NCBI GenBank assembly: GCA_022497145.1
Contig: MU385878.1
Coordinates: 186,001-250,000 of the forward strand
DNA from: Rostrohypoxylon terebratum
Lineage: Eukaryota; Ascomycota; Sordariomycetes; Xylariales; Hypoxylaceae
DNA length: 64,000 bases
Direction: 5' to 3'
Below the pieces are notes generated by a model that saw nothing but the letters and a program-made list of their open reading frames with translations, was not told the origin of the DNA and searched no databases. Within the stretch, counting starts at the first letter, position 1; the number at the start of each line of letters is the position of its first letter. A program made the translations under genes and the position numbers. Of this stretch, positions 23,581 to 34,973 are shown one piece after another.

Positions 23581-24232
23581 TCAGTCTTCTGACTGTTGAG
23601 CAAAGGGGTTCTCGATCTCTTCGCTTCCATCTATCGGACTGATGACAACTAAAAGAGTACCTCGGGCGACCACTAGACCCAGTGAGCGGGTCGCTTCCTT
23701 ACCCTCCTCGTCTACAGAGAGGTAGGTATATGTTAGTCTATTCCCAGGCAGGTCGACAACATAGACAAAGAAAGGGTCAACTTACCTCGCATAACTTCTT
23801 GAACTTCGTCAAGAACCAAGTTCATAAGCGCATCGTAACCCTTGAGCGTGCCAGTGACTATACATCGGAGTCAAGGTTAGCCTCGATCCGTTACTATCCA
23901 AGTCGACCGACATCATGTAGTCCGGCGCGTGACTGGATGATGCAGGGGAGATGAGATGAAAAATACGAATAGGAATAGGAATGGGAAAGATCGGCGATAG
24001 TTTTACCTTCTCGACCGCCGTTGAATTTAACCGTGATCCTCTTATCGACATATTTGCTAAGGTCTAGGATGTTTTCCTTCTTGGGACGCTCCCGCTCCTG
24101 GGATGCACCGCCGCCGCCGCTAGCGCCCGAGTCAGCTCCGTGCCCGCCTCTTCCGCCGCCTCGTCCGCCCCGCGCTCCGCGGGCGTGTCCGCCGCCTCCT
24201 CGGCCGCCGCGGTAGTGGGCACGGTCGGCCAT
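23581..24232 (-). CDS. LSM7: U6 snRNA-associated Sm-like protein LSm7, with Gly/Arg-rich N-terminus
   Basis: The minus-strand exons are 24232-24007, 23857-23786 and 23711-23581, with introns of 149 and 74 bp and a product of 142 aa. The Sm fold is clear. ENILDLSKYVDKRITVKFNGGRE starts it, VTGTLKGYDALMNLVLDEV completes Sm1, and GLVVARGTLLVVISPID forms Sm2. The match is to LSm7 and not to the other Sm-like paralogues. By family, it is part of the LSm1-7 (cytoplasmic decapping) and LSm2-8 (nuclear U6 snRNP) rings. Residues 1-50 are an RGG/Gly-Arg-Ala-rich low-complexity tail before the Sm fold, longer than in animal or budding-yeast LSm7. The ATG lies in a favourable GGCCATCTT (minus: AAGATGGCC) context. 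Confidence 0.95.
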
Positions 24233-26206
24233 CTTGGGTGTGCTGTGGTTGGGTGGGTGCGTGGGTGATACGCGAGACTTCCCCCAAGGCTTGGGGCGGG
24301 ATATATGTTTCGAGGCGCTGTAGAGCAGAGGAAGGGGCGCGGGTTCTTTTGGGTCCTATGGGCAGAACGGCCGAAAAAAATTGCGGTGAAGGGGTCAGGG
24401 AGGACGGGAGGACGGAAGGACCAGGTACTTCGCCCTTCGAAGCTAGTTTCGGAAGCTGGAGAGAAGATGCAGAAATAGGGGTTGCGATGGTCTAGGCCGT
24501 TCGGTGACGAATCGGTGTCGCAAGCTAGCACGGCTACCGTTGCAACGGGTATGGGCGAGGGAGGTGTTGAGATTGGGGAGGTTATCGTCGGGCGTTTGCG
24601 AAACCTTGTAAATAATTCGGTCCGGGACTCTATTCACAAGACTCAAGACTCAAGACTCAAGTTGCTTGTCGGCTAACTATACGATCGGTAATGCGATACG
24701 TCGCATTCAGGTCGGATCCCCGTGATTGATTTCTTCTCTCGTGAAAGGTATGCCGGGCGGGAAGTGTGTGGCAGTTGGCAGAACCAGGTGACTATGGATG
24801 TTGCTGTCTGCTACTTTCCAAGTTGCTGTCCGCCGTCGATCATAGCATTGATATGGGGAGAAAGTTGATTGCTTTTTTTGCGCTGTGGGTCTTGATTGGG
24901 TAAAGAGTTCCGAATAAGTGGGGCATCCGGAGAACTGATCTACCCCACTACTCCCTCTATCCCTCTATCCCTCCAGCCCTCGTAAACTTCATATGTTCTG
25001 TTCTTTCGTACCTGCCATGGGCAGCATCCATCTGGCAACTTTAAATCTGGTAGTACCCCCATGTACTTCTCCAGGTATGGCCGCTTTTAGCCTGAGCTGC
25101 CACTTCCTATCAACGATTTTCTAATACTACCTGGTACATACATGTACTTAGTACTAGGACCTAGGTACACTTAAAGGTGGGAGGTGGTATACGTATACCA
25201 CGTTAACACCCGCGCACATCTATAGGTACTCAAGACACATACTATATTATGATATGTATGTTATGTACCTTTCTTGGAGTGACTACTAGGTACCAGCGGT
25301 AAGAAACGGATTCCATAGTGTCGCGATTCCGCCGTGACGTTTTCGAAACCACCTTGGGAAGTCTGGTCCCCCCCTATTCCCGACCTCTATTACTCTTGGA
25401 GACTTAGTCGACTAACGAAGCCTTTGAATCATACTCGCAACACGGCGCGTTGTGGCACATGAACGTTATGACTTGGAGAAAATGGGCATGTGCTGCGTTC
25501 TTCTCTGCTCTGTTCCATTGTTCTGAAGAACTTTTGCGAACGACGCTAACTTATAATTGTGAGGCCCGCTGTCATGTCGAGACGGCTCGTGTCGTAAGTT
25601 TACTCAAAAAGACCAGCGTACATAGCAAAGTGGGAGAGGCGGAAAGGAGGTAGCGAGTACGACTACCCGGATCAAACCGAAATGCACGAATCACCGAAGT
25701 TCTGCGGAAGAGTCCGGGACGAGAAAGGGGTTCCCGGAGGTGATTTAATGCGAGCTTCCTTTCTCTACGTGGAGCATTGCGCTTTTTGACCTACTCTTCC
25801 GAACTACGATAGACATGTCATGGGTTCCGCAGTTCCTCTGTCTCGTTATTCTCCCGGACTCCCCTCCGCTCCTAGGTACTTTGGTGACATCAGCTAACCA
25901 CCCGCGAGGACACAACCTTGACTTCAACCCTGTCAATACAGGCATCGGGGAGGCAGGGCCTAGCCCCATGGGTATCCGCAAGGACTAGGTAATTAGGGCT
26001 TATGATGAATTTATGAGAGAGTTTTTTGCGAAGCTCGAGTTGGAGCTTCCAAAATCTGATTTGCTATATTACTACGGGAAGGAATCATATGAGCGCCAGC
26101 ATTTGATCCCATATTCTGCCCGATTTTATGCGCTGCCGTAATTTCTTCGTGGGTGAGTAGTATATCAGCTGTTCGGACATCGCATACTGAAGTAGTAGCG
26201 TTATTA
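24233..26206. other. gene-poor region upstream of LSM7
   Basis: No protein gene is supported. The part next to LSM7 should be its promoter. ACCTAGGT occurs at 25159-25166 inside a longer imperfect palindrome. Open frames at 25450-25653 and 25745-25981 lack coding features. Confidence 0.55.
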
Positions 26207-26240
26207 TCCTCTTAGGCACGGAACAGGGGCCATTTTAGCG
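26207..26240 (+). repeat. left terminal inverted repeat of the MITE
   Basis: This 34-bp repeat is matched in inverse orientation at 26466-26499 with one substitution at the fourth base. Confidence 0.9.
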
Positions 26241-26465
26241 TAGAAATATAAACCAACGAAAGAGCAGATTCCGAAGAATTTCTCCATAAATGTCAGGGTT
26301 TACAGTGAGCTTGACTAGATCTGGTTAAAGCTTTAGATCGAGTATAGCTTAGTACTTTAAAGCTTGTACTTATTCAATAAAATGCATGCAAGATTGCTAA
26401 TGAAACAGTTTCTAAGTACTTAAAGCAGGGCTGCCAGCTTGTATCTTGATGGCCATAGCTTTTGG

Positions 26466-26499
26466 CGCTAAAATGGCCCCTGTTCCGTGCCTAAGGGGA
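26466..26499 (-). repeat. right terminal inverted repeat of the MITE
   Basis: This is the inverse partner of 26207-26240 and is followed by TA. Confidence 0.9.
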
Positions 26500-26847
26500 T
26501 AAGTAAATACTTTAATAAATTCATGTAATTTAATTATTATAGGGAAGTCCGCCTAAAGCTGCGTGCATATTAGAGGTGAATACGTAACGAAACTAGTCAT
26601 CCATAAGCATGATATATCGTGTTGGACTATATCCTCTCCACGCCATTGGACAAACTGCATAAGGTCTTTATACTCGGTCAAACGGTTATTGCTCACCGGT
26701 CTACCGTTTTCCCTGCAGAAAATGTGTGACCCTCGTAACTTGAACTGATAATACACAGCCCTAAGTAAGAGCGGCACGGACACTAGACCCGATACTGCTT
26801 AAGCGCCCCGCGGTAAGGCTACTCTCTAATTTACCTAAGGCTGTAAA

Positions 26848-26869
26848 AAGACCCCTTAGGAGGGGTCTT
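26848..26869. repeat. 9-bp hairpin followed by poly-T
   Basis: Arms aagacccct and aggggtctt flank a tagg loop. Ten T residues follow from about 26874. The hairpin overlaps the stop codon of the minus-strand frame 26856-27155. It looks like an intrinsic terminator but, in a nuclear fungal genome, more probably reflects a transposon end or chance. Confidence 0.5.
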
Positions 26870-27155
26870 GGACTTTTTTTTTATGGCTGGTGTTCTGGAA
26901 CGCTTCTGTCTTGGTCTGTGCCGTGTCAAGGGGCTTGGGTGGCTTGTTCGCTTTGGCTAGGGTTGCTTTTGGAGGGGCGTTCGAAAGCATTTTAAGGGAA
27001 CCCGAACCCGACGGAGCAATTAGCGACCTTGTACGCGGCATCCAGGCAGCGTACTGCAACCGTAGGGATGTTCTCGGTAGGTCTTTATCTACTCTAGCGG
27101 CTCTCAGGGATTGCAGCTGCAGAGTATGATAATCGGACATATCACATTCCTGCAA
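26856..27155 (-). pseudogene. possible gene relic, unrecognised protein fragment
   Basis: This is a 99-codon open frame whose first codon is TTG; the first ATG is the sixth codon. The third codon position and amino-acid mix look coding-like: Ala, Pro, Lys, Ser, with a Lys-rich end HKKKVQDPS. I do not recognise the protein. No upstream exon with credible splice sites could be joined. It lies 360 bp from a MITE, so it may be the tail of a decayed mobile-element gene or host gene. It could also be spurious. Confidence 0.25.
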
Positions 27156-29330
27156 CCTGGAGCTGCAATGTACATTTCATTTGTACCGGTAATAACTGAC
27201 TATTGGATGCGGGGGACATGGCTGATGGCGATAGAAGGGAGGGAAAAAAGGAAAAGGAAAAGCAGAAAAAAAAGGAAATTGAAGTAGCAAATTTTCGTCA
27301 ATAAATACGTTGGCTTTCTGCGGAGAATTCTTGAGTTGCTCATCGTACCTATTTATCGTATACCTCATCGCTGAAGCATACCAAGAGCCCAAAGGATTTT
27401 ATCATACCTAGTCACCTTCTTTTGGTGAAACGTCGATGTGAAACCTAGAGCTGAGAAAGCTCGAATGGTATTCCCTCTAGATCGCGGCCATCCAAAACTT
27501 TCATCGAGCCTAGCGATGCACCTCAAGTCCGTCATATGGCCATAGGTGGGTTTCAACGCCAAGGAGATGTGGCTCGTCGATCTTTTCCTTCTTCCGTGGG
27601 ACGGCATGGGATCACATAATCTGGAAGCCCTCAACAGCGGAATTCAGCGCGGATGATCTTCTCCTGGATGTGGCTAGGACCAGGGAAAGGTGAAAGGGAC
27701 CAAGGTCCAAGTTTGGCGAGGGAGATGTGACAAGATCGACCGAAGGGAACAGAGGAAGAGATTGAAAAAAAGTTCGGTCTCTTTTCCGTGGCACACACAT
27801 GTAGCCAACCGAGATGTCCTATCACTTTTAGGGGATGACGGCACAGACCAAGTATGTTGAGGTATGTGAGTAACCTTCTCCATTGGATGAGACTGAGATG
27901 CCTAGAAATGGAGTTGTTGATATCTCGAGCACTCGAGCTAAGTAAGACTTTTATAAGTACTAATATTGAGTACTTAGTACCTGCCTTACAAGTCGAATGC
28001 GCTTTCTTATATTGGCAGTCCAAAATTCAATCGTTGGCTTATGCTTCTCTGAATTCGACTCAATTGGTTTAGTGAGTACGAAGATAACTTTAAAAACACA
28101 AGTTGGAAGTGACATGCTTACATTACAGACTATTATCGGACGTTATTACCTAAACCACATAGGAAAGCGCCAACCCACTTCGCTAATTCCAATTCCTAGC
28201 AGACTGCTGCCCGTATACCTAGATCCTATCTCTGCTAGTCTGTGGTCAGTTTTTTGTTTTCTGTTTTTTTTTCCTCACTTCAACGTGCCACCTTTGAGGA
28301 AAAAAAAGAACCTTCTCTTCTCTTGACTTCTCATACCAATACCCCTTACCCATACATCTACCCACATATGATACTTAATCGATCCGTCCCGTTATCGTTC
28401 CGTACTTTACTGAGATATCCCCAATGTTAACCCAATTGATGTTAATGTATGTAAGTACCTGCCGTACTGCGTGCGTACCTACCTATTATTTCGAGCCCCG
28501 CGCCTAATCCATCCAACGGTCAACCCCGGTTTCCGAAATTCCCTGTCCATTATCCACTATCTACTATCCACTATCCACTGTCCCCCCTACCTGGTATTCT
28601 CCGTCCACTGCGCATTCAGTTCAACTACCTAGGTCCTAGGTCCTAGGTCTACCTGCCAAGTTCAATGTTGAATGTTCTACGTATTTTCTATTTGCGTCGA
28701 GGCTGTACTCTGGCTGAGTATCATCAAACTCACCTGCTTACTTTAACATACCTAGTACGCGTATATCCATAAATTCATTCATACATCCATGCATATTTGT
28801 CTACTACCCTTCTCTTTTCTCTTCATTTCATTTCATTCGTTCATTCGTTCGTTCTGACCGGTTGCCCCTTATCCAAAGTTACTTTCTCCATACCACGGTT
28901 TATTCCTATGACGACCGCCGAGCTCAAAATAGCCCAGAAGCTCGGCAGGCCTAACTTCGCAACCTGCGTCCCGTTCCCGGGCTTTTCGCAATTCTTAACC
29001 TATCCCCAGCCTGGAATATTAATTCGTAATAAAGCCTGCTCTCGCTGTTTGTTGCCCTTATAGCACATTCCTTTCTCAAAAACTCCAGAGATCACAGAAT
29101 CTCAGACGGGAATAGCAGTATCAAGCGAATCCCCGCTTGTTCTGCGTTATACTTGCACATGTTAGCCTTTGTTTGCTATCGGCGGGATTGATTGGGCAGG
29201 ACAGTCGGTTATTTTAGAGCAGCTCAAGCATCCAGCTCCTGAGCTGAGCACTTTGTATATCAAGACTCCCACAAGAGTTTAAAAAGAGGCCTTCGTAAAC
29301 CTCAAAGTTCAAAGTGTGAGATGTGCCAGT
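27156..29330. other. gene-poor region upstream of Zn2Cys6 gene
   Basis: No gene is supported. Overlapping short frames around 27600-28020 on the minus strand and 27850-28330 on the plus strand have no motif. A triple run of the word cctaggt occurs at 28628-28650. The part near 29330 should be the promoter of the following gene. Confidence 0.5.
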
Positions 29331-31264
29331 ATGGCACACAATCCAGAATCTGATCAACATAAACGAAAACGAGATATCTCCGATGATAATGCTGACCGCA
29401 TACCACAACCTCCTCCGCCTCAGCCAGGTAAGTCCTGCCCACCCGCATATTCTCTCACTTACACACACCTGTACCCCCATAGGTGACCGTTGCGTGGGAG
29501 AACATGCCACAAACTCGGCATATCTCATAGTATATGTAACATTAGCTCACCACCGCGTCGCTAATGTGTCTTATTATGAGAAATCTTTTGTATATGTACC
29601 ATAACTCCGACCCCCACCACTATGCTATTTCATAAAATTTATCTATCAATTTTTTTGCGGTTATAATCCGAGTGCACTTTGGTGTCCTAAGTTGAAGTAC
29701 TGACGGGCCAATCTCCGAAGGCAACATAGCCCCTATAAACTACCTCTCTAAAGCCCATTCGGTGAAGCTCAAGCTCATCCAGGGCGACAGCGAAACTTTT
29801 TCAGATGTTCTTGCTTTAGTCAATGAATATGAGGGTGAGGGACTTGCACTTCATACTAAGTCATCCATGATATATTTCATGATACTAATATAAAAAATAG
29901 GGGTGCTGAATAGGCATGAGAGTCTCGCTTCTAATTTGGGGGCAAAACTAACGGGTAGCCGCTTACTGAAGGCCATGGAAGGGGCTTTTGAGGGTTCAAT
30001 AACGACGACCCCGCCACAGACAATGTTTAGCCCAGATCCCGTTACATGGCTCGACATTGTTGAATTTGCTAAAGCAAAACCTGGAGAATTTGTGCTAACT
30101 TCTTCTGCCAACGGCACGCGCTGCTGTCAATTTCCCCTTAAAGGCGTCCAGGTCGAAATTGGGGAAGATGACTGGCGACTCATAGTTTCTGGCGCCCTGG
30201 ACAGATTTAGGCTTGTACCGCCACAACCATTAGAAGAAGACGAGACAGCAGAATTGGCGACTCTTGAGATTGTTGAACAGCGTCTACAAGTCTTAATTAA
30301 GAAAGCAGATGAGGTGGCGCGTAGGGCTCGCCAACTCAACTACCACTTGATCGGACGAAAAGCATCTATACATACACGTCGCGCATCGCAATCCGCGCCT
30401 GGTCCTGGGTTTCAAGCAGTGAATAAATCAATGGGTTCCGGTGCTAGTCCAGGTTACGACCTACATGCTGACCTTCTGCAACAGTTTCAAGCGCCCACAC
30501 AATCCTCTAGCCACCGGATTTCTTCTGCCAGCTCCATCCCACCAACGCCAAATGCCATTGGAACCTCCACATCAACCCCAAGAGCCTCCGTGCAGCAACA
30601 AGCTTTGTTGGGAAGCAACCGGCCATCCCCGGGGTATTCCGCTGAACCAGCGGTGAGAGACGTTGAGGAAGAGAACAGAGCTTTGGTCACGGCCAAAATT
30701 GAGAAATTAGCCCGCGGAGACTTTATAAACCCGCCGTGCGACAGATGCCGAAGACTCAAGACACAATGCATCAAACACTTGACGGCTTGCCAGGGATGCA
30801 CAAAGAAACATGCCAGATGTGTATGGAAGGGGCTGACAGAAGAGGAGGTAGCATGGTTGAAAGGAGAAGCTAGTGGAGATGGAGATGACGACGGGGACGA
30901 ACCAAGGGATATTGGGAGATCCGGATTTAGATCTCAATCTCATACAGAATTCGGGGAACATCGAAGAGAATCGGAACGTAGCGAAGAACCTAGCTCAAGT
31001 CGTCCGGGGTCGCGGATAGCCATCGGTAGGCCCGCCGACGACGTATGGCGCAAAGGGCCGGACACGTCAATGAGTAGCAGGCATGAATCAATGGAGATTG
31101 ATCCAAGAGATATTCGGCAAGGGCAAGAGTACGCAAGAAAAGAAGTGCCGAGTGGAAGTTTCAGGGAACAGAAATCTATACTCAGTCATATGGCTTCGGT
31201 TGCTTCAGCAGCGGCAGATGCTGCTGCAATTTCACGCGGGAGTCAACGTATTTCCAACGAATGA
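29331..31264 (+). CDS. Zn2Cys6 domain protein with internal zinc cluster
   Basis: The exons are 29331-29427, 29730-29834 and 29901-31264, giving about 521 aa. The first intron (302 bp) is the least certain and could hide another small exon; the second (66 bp) is clear. A fungal binuclear zinc cluster is seen with exact spacing C-x2-C-x6-C-x6-C-x2-C-x6-C at Cys347, 350, 357, 364, 367 and 374. The N-terminal part is a conserved-looking globular region (INYLSKAHSVKLKLIQGDSE, LASNLGAKLTG, MEGAFEG). A coiled-coil-like stretch follows around 175-215 and a Ser/Pro-rich linker after it. The tail is acidic then basic. It is probably a nuclear DNA-binding regulator; the target is unknown. The cluster far from the N-terminus is unusual, since most Zn2Cys6 factors carry it in the first 100 residues. 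I recognise no fungal middle homology domain. Confidence 0.8.
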
Positions 31265-32158
31265 TATGAGACTATGTCTATTGATAAATGAGGTGTATAT
31301 AGGGGTAGAGAATCTGTATACATATATGCAGGAAAGTTGGTATACAGTACATATTCCCGAGGAAAGGCATATGGTCGGCGATGAGGTTACCGGTTTATCT
31401 GGTTCGGATTCCTTATATGGTCATTCGAACTGGAGAAGAAATTGAAAACGAACTGAAATAATGCTCTGATATTGATGACGGCATTAGGACAATGCTTGTC
31501 TAAGCTTAAGACACCCAGTTAACGCTGAGGTTCAGATATTCAGCTCAATGCCGCACGCGTCTTTGATATCTGAAGATTTGATGAGTAATTTAATAAGTAC
31601 CTATAAGTATGATAAGTACATACATACAGTATTCATGGATGTCTAAAAAACCTTGTCCGCTCTGGTCTCCTTGGGCGCGACCACCAGACCACCAGTGGTG
31701 CCTGCCGCAGCGCCTGGCATCTGTGTTCCTTACCTGGGAAATTCCCGATTACCAGGTTCATGGGTGGTAATAATGGTAATAATGAGCCACAGATAGAGGG
31801 GTGACCCACTAAACAAGTCTCGGGAAGCGCGCTAGCTTTGACGCGACGGACATCAACTGAATAAAAAATGGAAGAAAATGTGGCGTTACTAGATCCACTT
31901 AAAAAAAAAGTCAAAAAAAGGTATCCAGTTCTTTCATCTTTTCAACGACGTAATTTTGCTTCTAAATCCGAACAACTCACTAGGCTCTCATATTTTCTAC
32001 TTGTTCTAATTGGCCTCGCTTAGGAACAACCTACTATTTCCCTAAACAAAACCTCCTCGGGTTCTGAATGGAATGCCGATAGTTTGGTGGGAGAACCTAG
32101 CCATATTTTCCGTACCGATCAATCCGACGAGGGGTTGCGATCCACGAGCAGGGCCGCC
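31265..32158. other. intergenic spacer upstream of the carrier gene
   Basis: This spacer holds the 3' UTR of the Zn2Cys6 gene and the promoter and leader of the carrier gene. Short A-runs lie near 31901-31920. No other feature is recognised. Confidence 0.6.
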
Positions 32159-33490
32159 ATGGCTCAATCATCTTCACATGCGACTTACGCAATGAACAAC
32201 CCTAGAGAGCGCCGTGAAGGCAGGATGCCAACGCCGCATCAATCGCCATTACCACAGTCGCGCGAGCTAGGCCTTGTAACACCTGAGATAACAGTAACGA
32301 AACCATCACCATTTTCCAAGTCTTGGCCCCACCTTGTCGCCGGAGGGTATGTCTCTTCGAGAATCCCCTTTCCTATTGAAACGTACTGTTTGCGATGTAA
32401 GGAGGGGTTGGATAGAGAAGGGCGAATACAGGGCCTGCGCTAACCCTGTTTCTTTCTGTAGTGTCGGAGGCATGACTGCAGCCGTGCTAACTGCACCGCT
32501 CGACGTCTTGAAAACTAGGCTTCAGTCCGATTTCTACCAGGCCCAACTTCGAGCGGCGCGAGAGGCGACAGGACAGGCGCGGCTTAGCCCTTTGAAATCC
32601 GCTTCATACCACCTGCAAGAAACAATACAGATCCTGCGCGACGTGCACCGACTTGAAGGATGGCGGGCGCTGTTCAAAGGTCTTGGACCTAACCTTGTCG
32701 GTGTGGTCCCAGCGCGGAGCATCAACTTCTACGCATACGGAACAGGCAAGCGCGCTTACTCTCAGTGGACGGGGGCGTCGCCGGATAACCCAGTAGTGCA
32801 CTTGGCCAGCGCAGTAACGGCCGGAATAGCGACAGGCACAGCGACGAATCCCATATGGCTAGTAAAAACGCGATTGCAACTTGACAAGAACAATGCCGAG
32901 AAAAAGGGCGACGTGAGTGCGCGGCGGTACCGGAATAGTTGGGATTGTATCAAGCAGGTTATGCGGGACGAGGGTCCCCGTGGCTTCTTCAAGGGCCTTA
33001 GCGCGAGTTACTTGGGTGTTACCGAAAGCACGTTGCAATGGATGATGTATGAGGAGCTCAAGAGCCAATTGAGGCGGCGCAAGGAGAGAGTTGAGAAAAG
33101 CGGCAGAGAGAAGACCTGGTGGGACCATACTGTCGATTGGACAGGCAACTTCATGGGTGCTGGAGCTGCGAAGGGCATTGCTTCTATATTGACATATCCA
33201 CACGAGGTGAGTACTTCAGAACCTCCCCTTAAGCACGGATCTATGACGGGAACAGAAATACTAAGAATGACGACTAGGTCGCGCGCACACGTCTACGACA
33301 AGCTCCGATGGCAGATGGCCGCCCCAAGTACACGGGGTTAGTGCACTGCTTCAAACTTGTATGGAAGGAAGAAGGCTTCATTGGCTTGTACGGTGGCCTA
33401 ACGCCTCATTTGATGCGCACAATACCCTCTGCCGCGATTATGTTTGGCATGTACGAGGGGATTCTTAAGCTTCTCGGTGCAAAGAGCTAG
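32159..33490 (+). CDS. RIM2: mitochondrial carrier, pyrimidine nucleotide transporter family (Rim2-like)
   Basis: The exons are 32159-32346, 32462-33206 and 33278-33490 with introns of 115 and 71 bp; the product is 381 aa. Three mitochondrial-carrier repeats are visible with signature motifs APLDVLKTRLQ, TNPIWLVKTRLQ and YPHEVARTRLRQ. Each is followed by a G-x-x-G-type segment (FKGLGPNL, FKGLSASYLG, YGGLTPHL). The contact tryptophan in NPIWLVKTRLQ and the length point to the Rim2/SLC25A33-36 branch. This branch exchanges pyrimidine (deoxy)nucleotides across the inner mitochondrial membrane and is linked to mitochondrial iron use in yeast. The start ATG lies in an excellent GCCGCCATGG context. 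The assignment within the carrier superfamily is inferred from motifs, not from a search. Confidence 0.9.
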
Positions 33491-34973
33491 ATGATGATAG
33501 CCTCGATCCGTGTAACAATTCCCCTCTCTTCGAACCCTAGCGACTATCGACGCCAATGAATGAGCGTATAAGCGCCTGTGACGACTATGTAATGATACTG
33601 ACCCGAGATATGAGGGTGGATGGGAGAAGGAAAAAAAGACTATTAGATGGCTGGATTATTTAGATATTTGGGTTGGCCTATAGGGACTGACAATCACGGG
33701 CTTCGAGAGGAGCAGCTCGATCTAGCTATAATATTTATCTCTTACGGGCGGCATATGGATGTACTATGCGGAGACCATTTCGTTACTACTGTATACCAAA
33801 GAAACGAAGATGAATTATAGAGGCTACGGTAGGATTGGCACTAGATGAATTTGGCGGGTATTGGTATTGCTGGGCTACTGGTCAAGTTCAATGAATGACA
33901 AGCTGGTACAGCGGGAATATCTGAAGTGCGCCTGGCCAACCGCTGGGTAATGCATGATCTACGTGTGTATGGACGACACATAGGTTATTTAGGTGCTAAA
34001 GGCATGTCTGGCGTTCAGGGGTTTGAACGAGCTCAGTCGGGAAAAGAGGCGATGGGGTGAAATTAAATACGATTCCGCTCATACAATCCCTTGAAATATT
34101 CATGCAAGTAATAGTGCTCGTCTACCCGAAACATCGAAGCACTCGAACTTCGCCCTTAGACGATGACTAAGACAAATATCGTGACGAATGTGATTACTTA
34201 AGGTACTTCTTGATTACTTAAGATAGAGGAATAGTTGAAGGTTTACAAATGTGCTGATTACATAACATGGATTATCTAGGAGTTGATGACATAAGGAATG
34301 ATTAATATGATTATCTAAGAAGTGAAGAAGTATGACTCATTACTTAGTAAGTAGAATGCCAGTTTTGGCGCTTAATCATCATCAACCAATTAGTAATATT
34401 ATGCTATGGAATCATCTTAGTAATCTCTTTGTCATCCACGTAAGGGTTACTTGGGGGAGTTGTTTCGTTCAATCATTTAGAGATATTGAGAATAAATTAC
34501 CCTCTAGTTTGTTTAATTAGAGGGTCTGGATATGTTTAGTAGGAAGTGACACGCTAAGTATGATAATATGTAAAATCGATAGAATTGAAGGTATTGAAAG
34601 ACTATCCCCCCTATACTACCAAGAGGATAACCCGAGCATTTCTTACTAGGTTACGGCAAGTAACCCTTCCTTTCAAGTTAGCTAAGCCCGCACCGGTATC
34701 ACGAAGCAAAGTATTTTCATAGCCCTCATCCTTTTTTTTCTCGCAAGCCTCGCAAGAACGGTAGTGAGAAAACCCACGCGTCGGTAGTCGGTACTTTCAT
34801 GATTATTGTAATGTCGTCTCAGTTTCCCAGCTACTACGTTTTGATGATACTCCCTGCAGATGGGTCTCCGCAAGTGACTTCGGCGGCCGCTTTCGAAGCT
34901 TCCTAGGCGTACGACGACCGCCATAAATTTGCGACCCGCTGCTGCTGATTATCAACGAGTCGAAGAGACGCAG
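33491..34973. other. convergent intergenic spacer, nothing recognised
   Basis: This is a 1.48-kb spacer between the carrier and the sorting nexin stop codon. It is AT-rich around 34190-34560, with a few copies of gattacttaag-like words. No gene is supported. Confidence 0.55.

Larger units (their letters stand above)
26207..26499. mobile_element. MITE with 34-bp terminal inverted repeats and TA duplication
   Basis: The left end 26207-26240 and the reverse complement of 26466-26499 agree at 33 of 34 positions; the ends begin TCCTCTTAGGCACGG and TCCCCTTAGGCACGG. TA is present at both flanks (26205-26206 and 26500-26501). The interior is AT-rich with no open frame for a transposase. A 293-bp non-coding element with TIRs and a TA target duplication fits a Tc1/mariner-type MITE mobilised in trans; the superfamily is inferred from the TA alone. 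Confidence 0.88.

Noticed and set aside
26848..26883. Hairpin plus T-run as a bacterial-type intrinsic terminator
   Set aside because: The window is clearly a fungal nuclear genome; Pol II does not use such terminators, and no small RNA gene precedes it.
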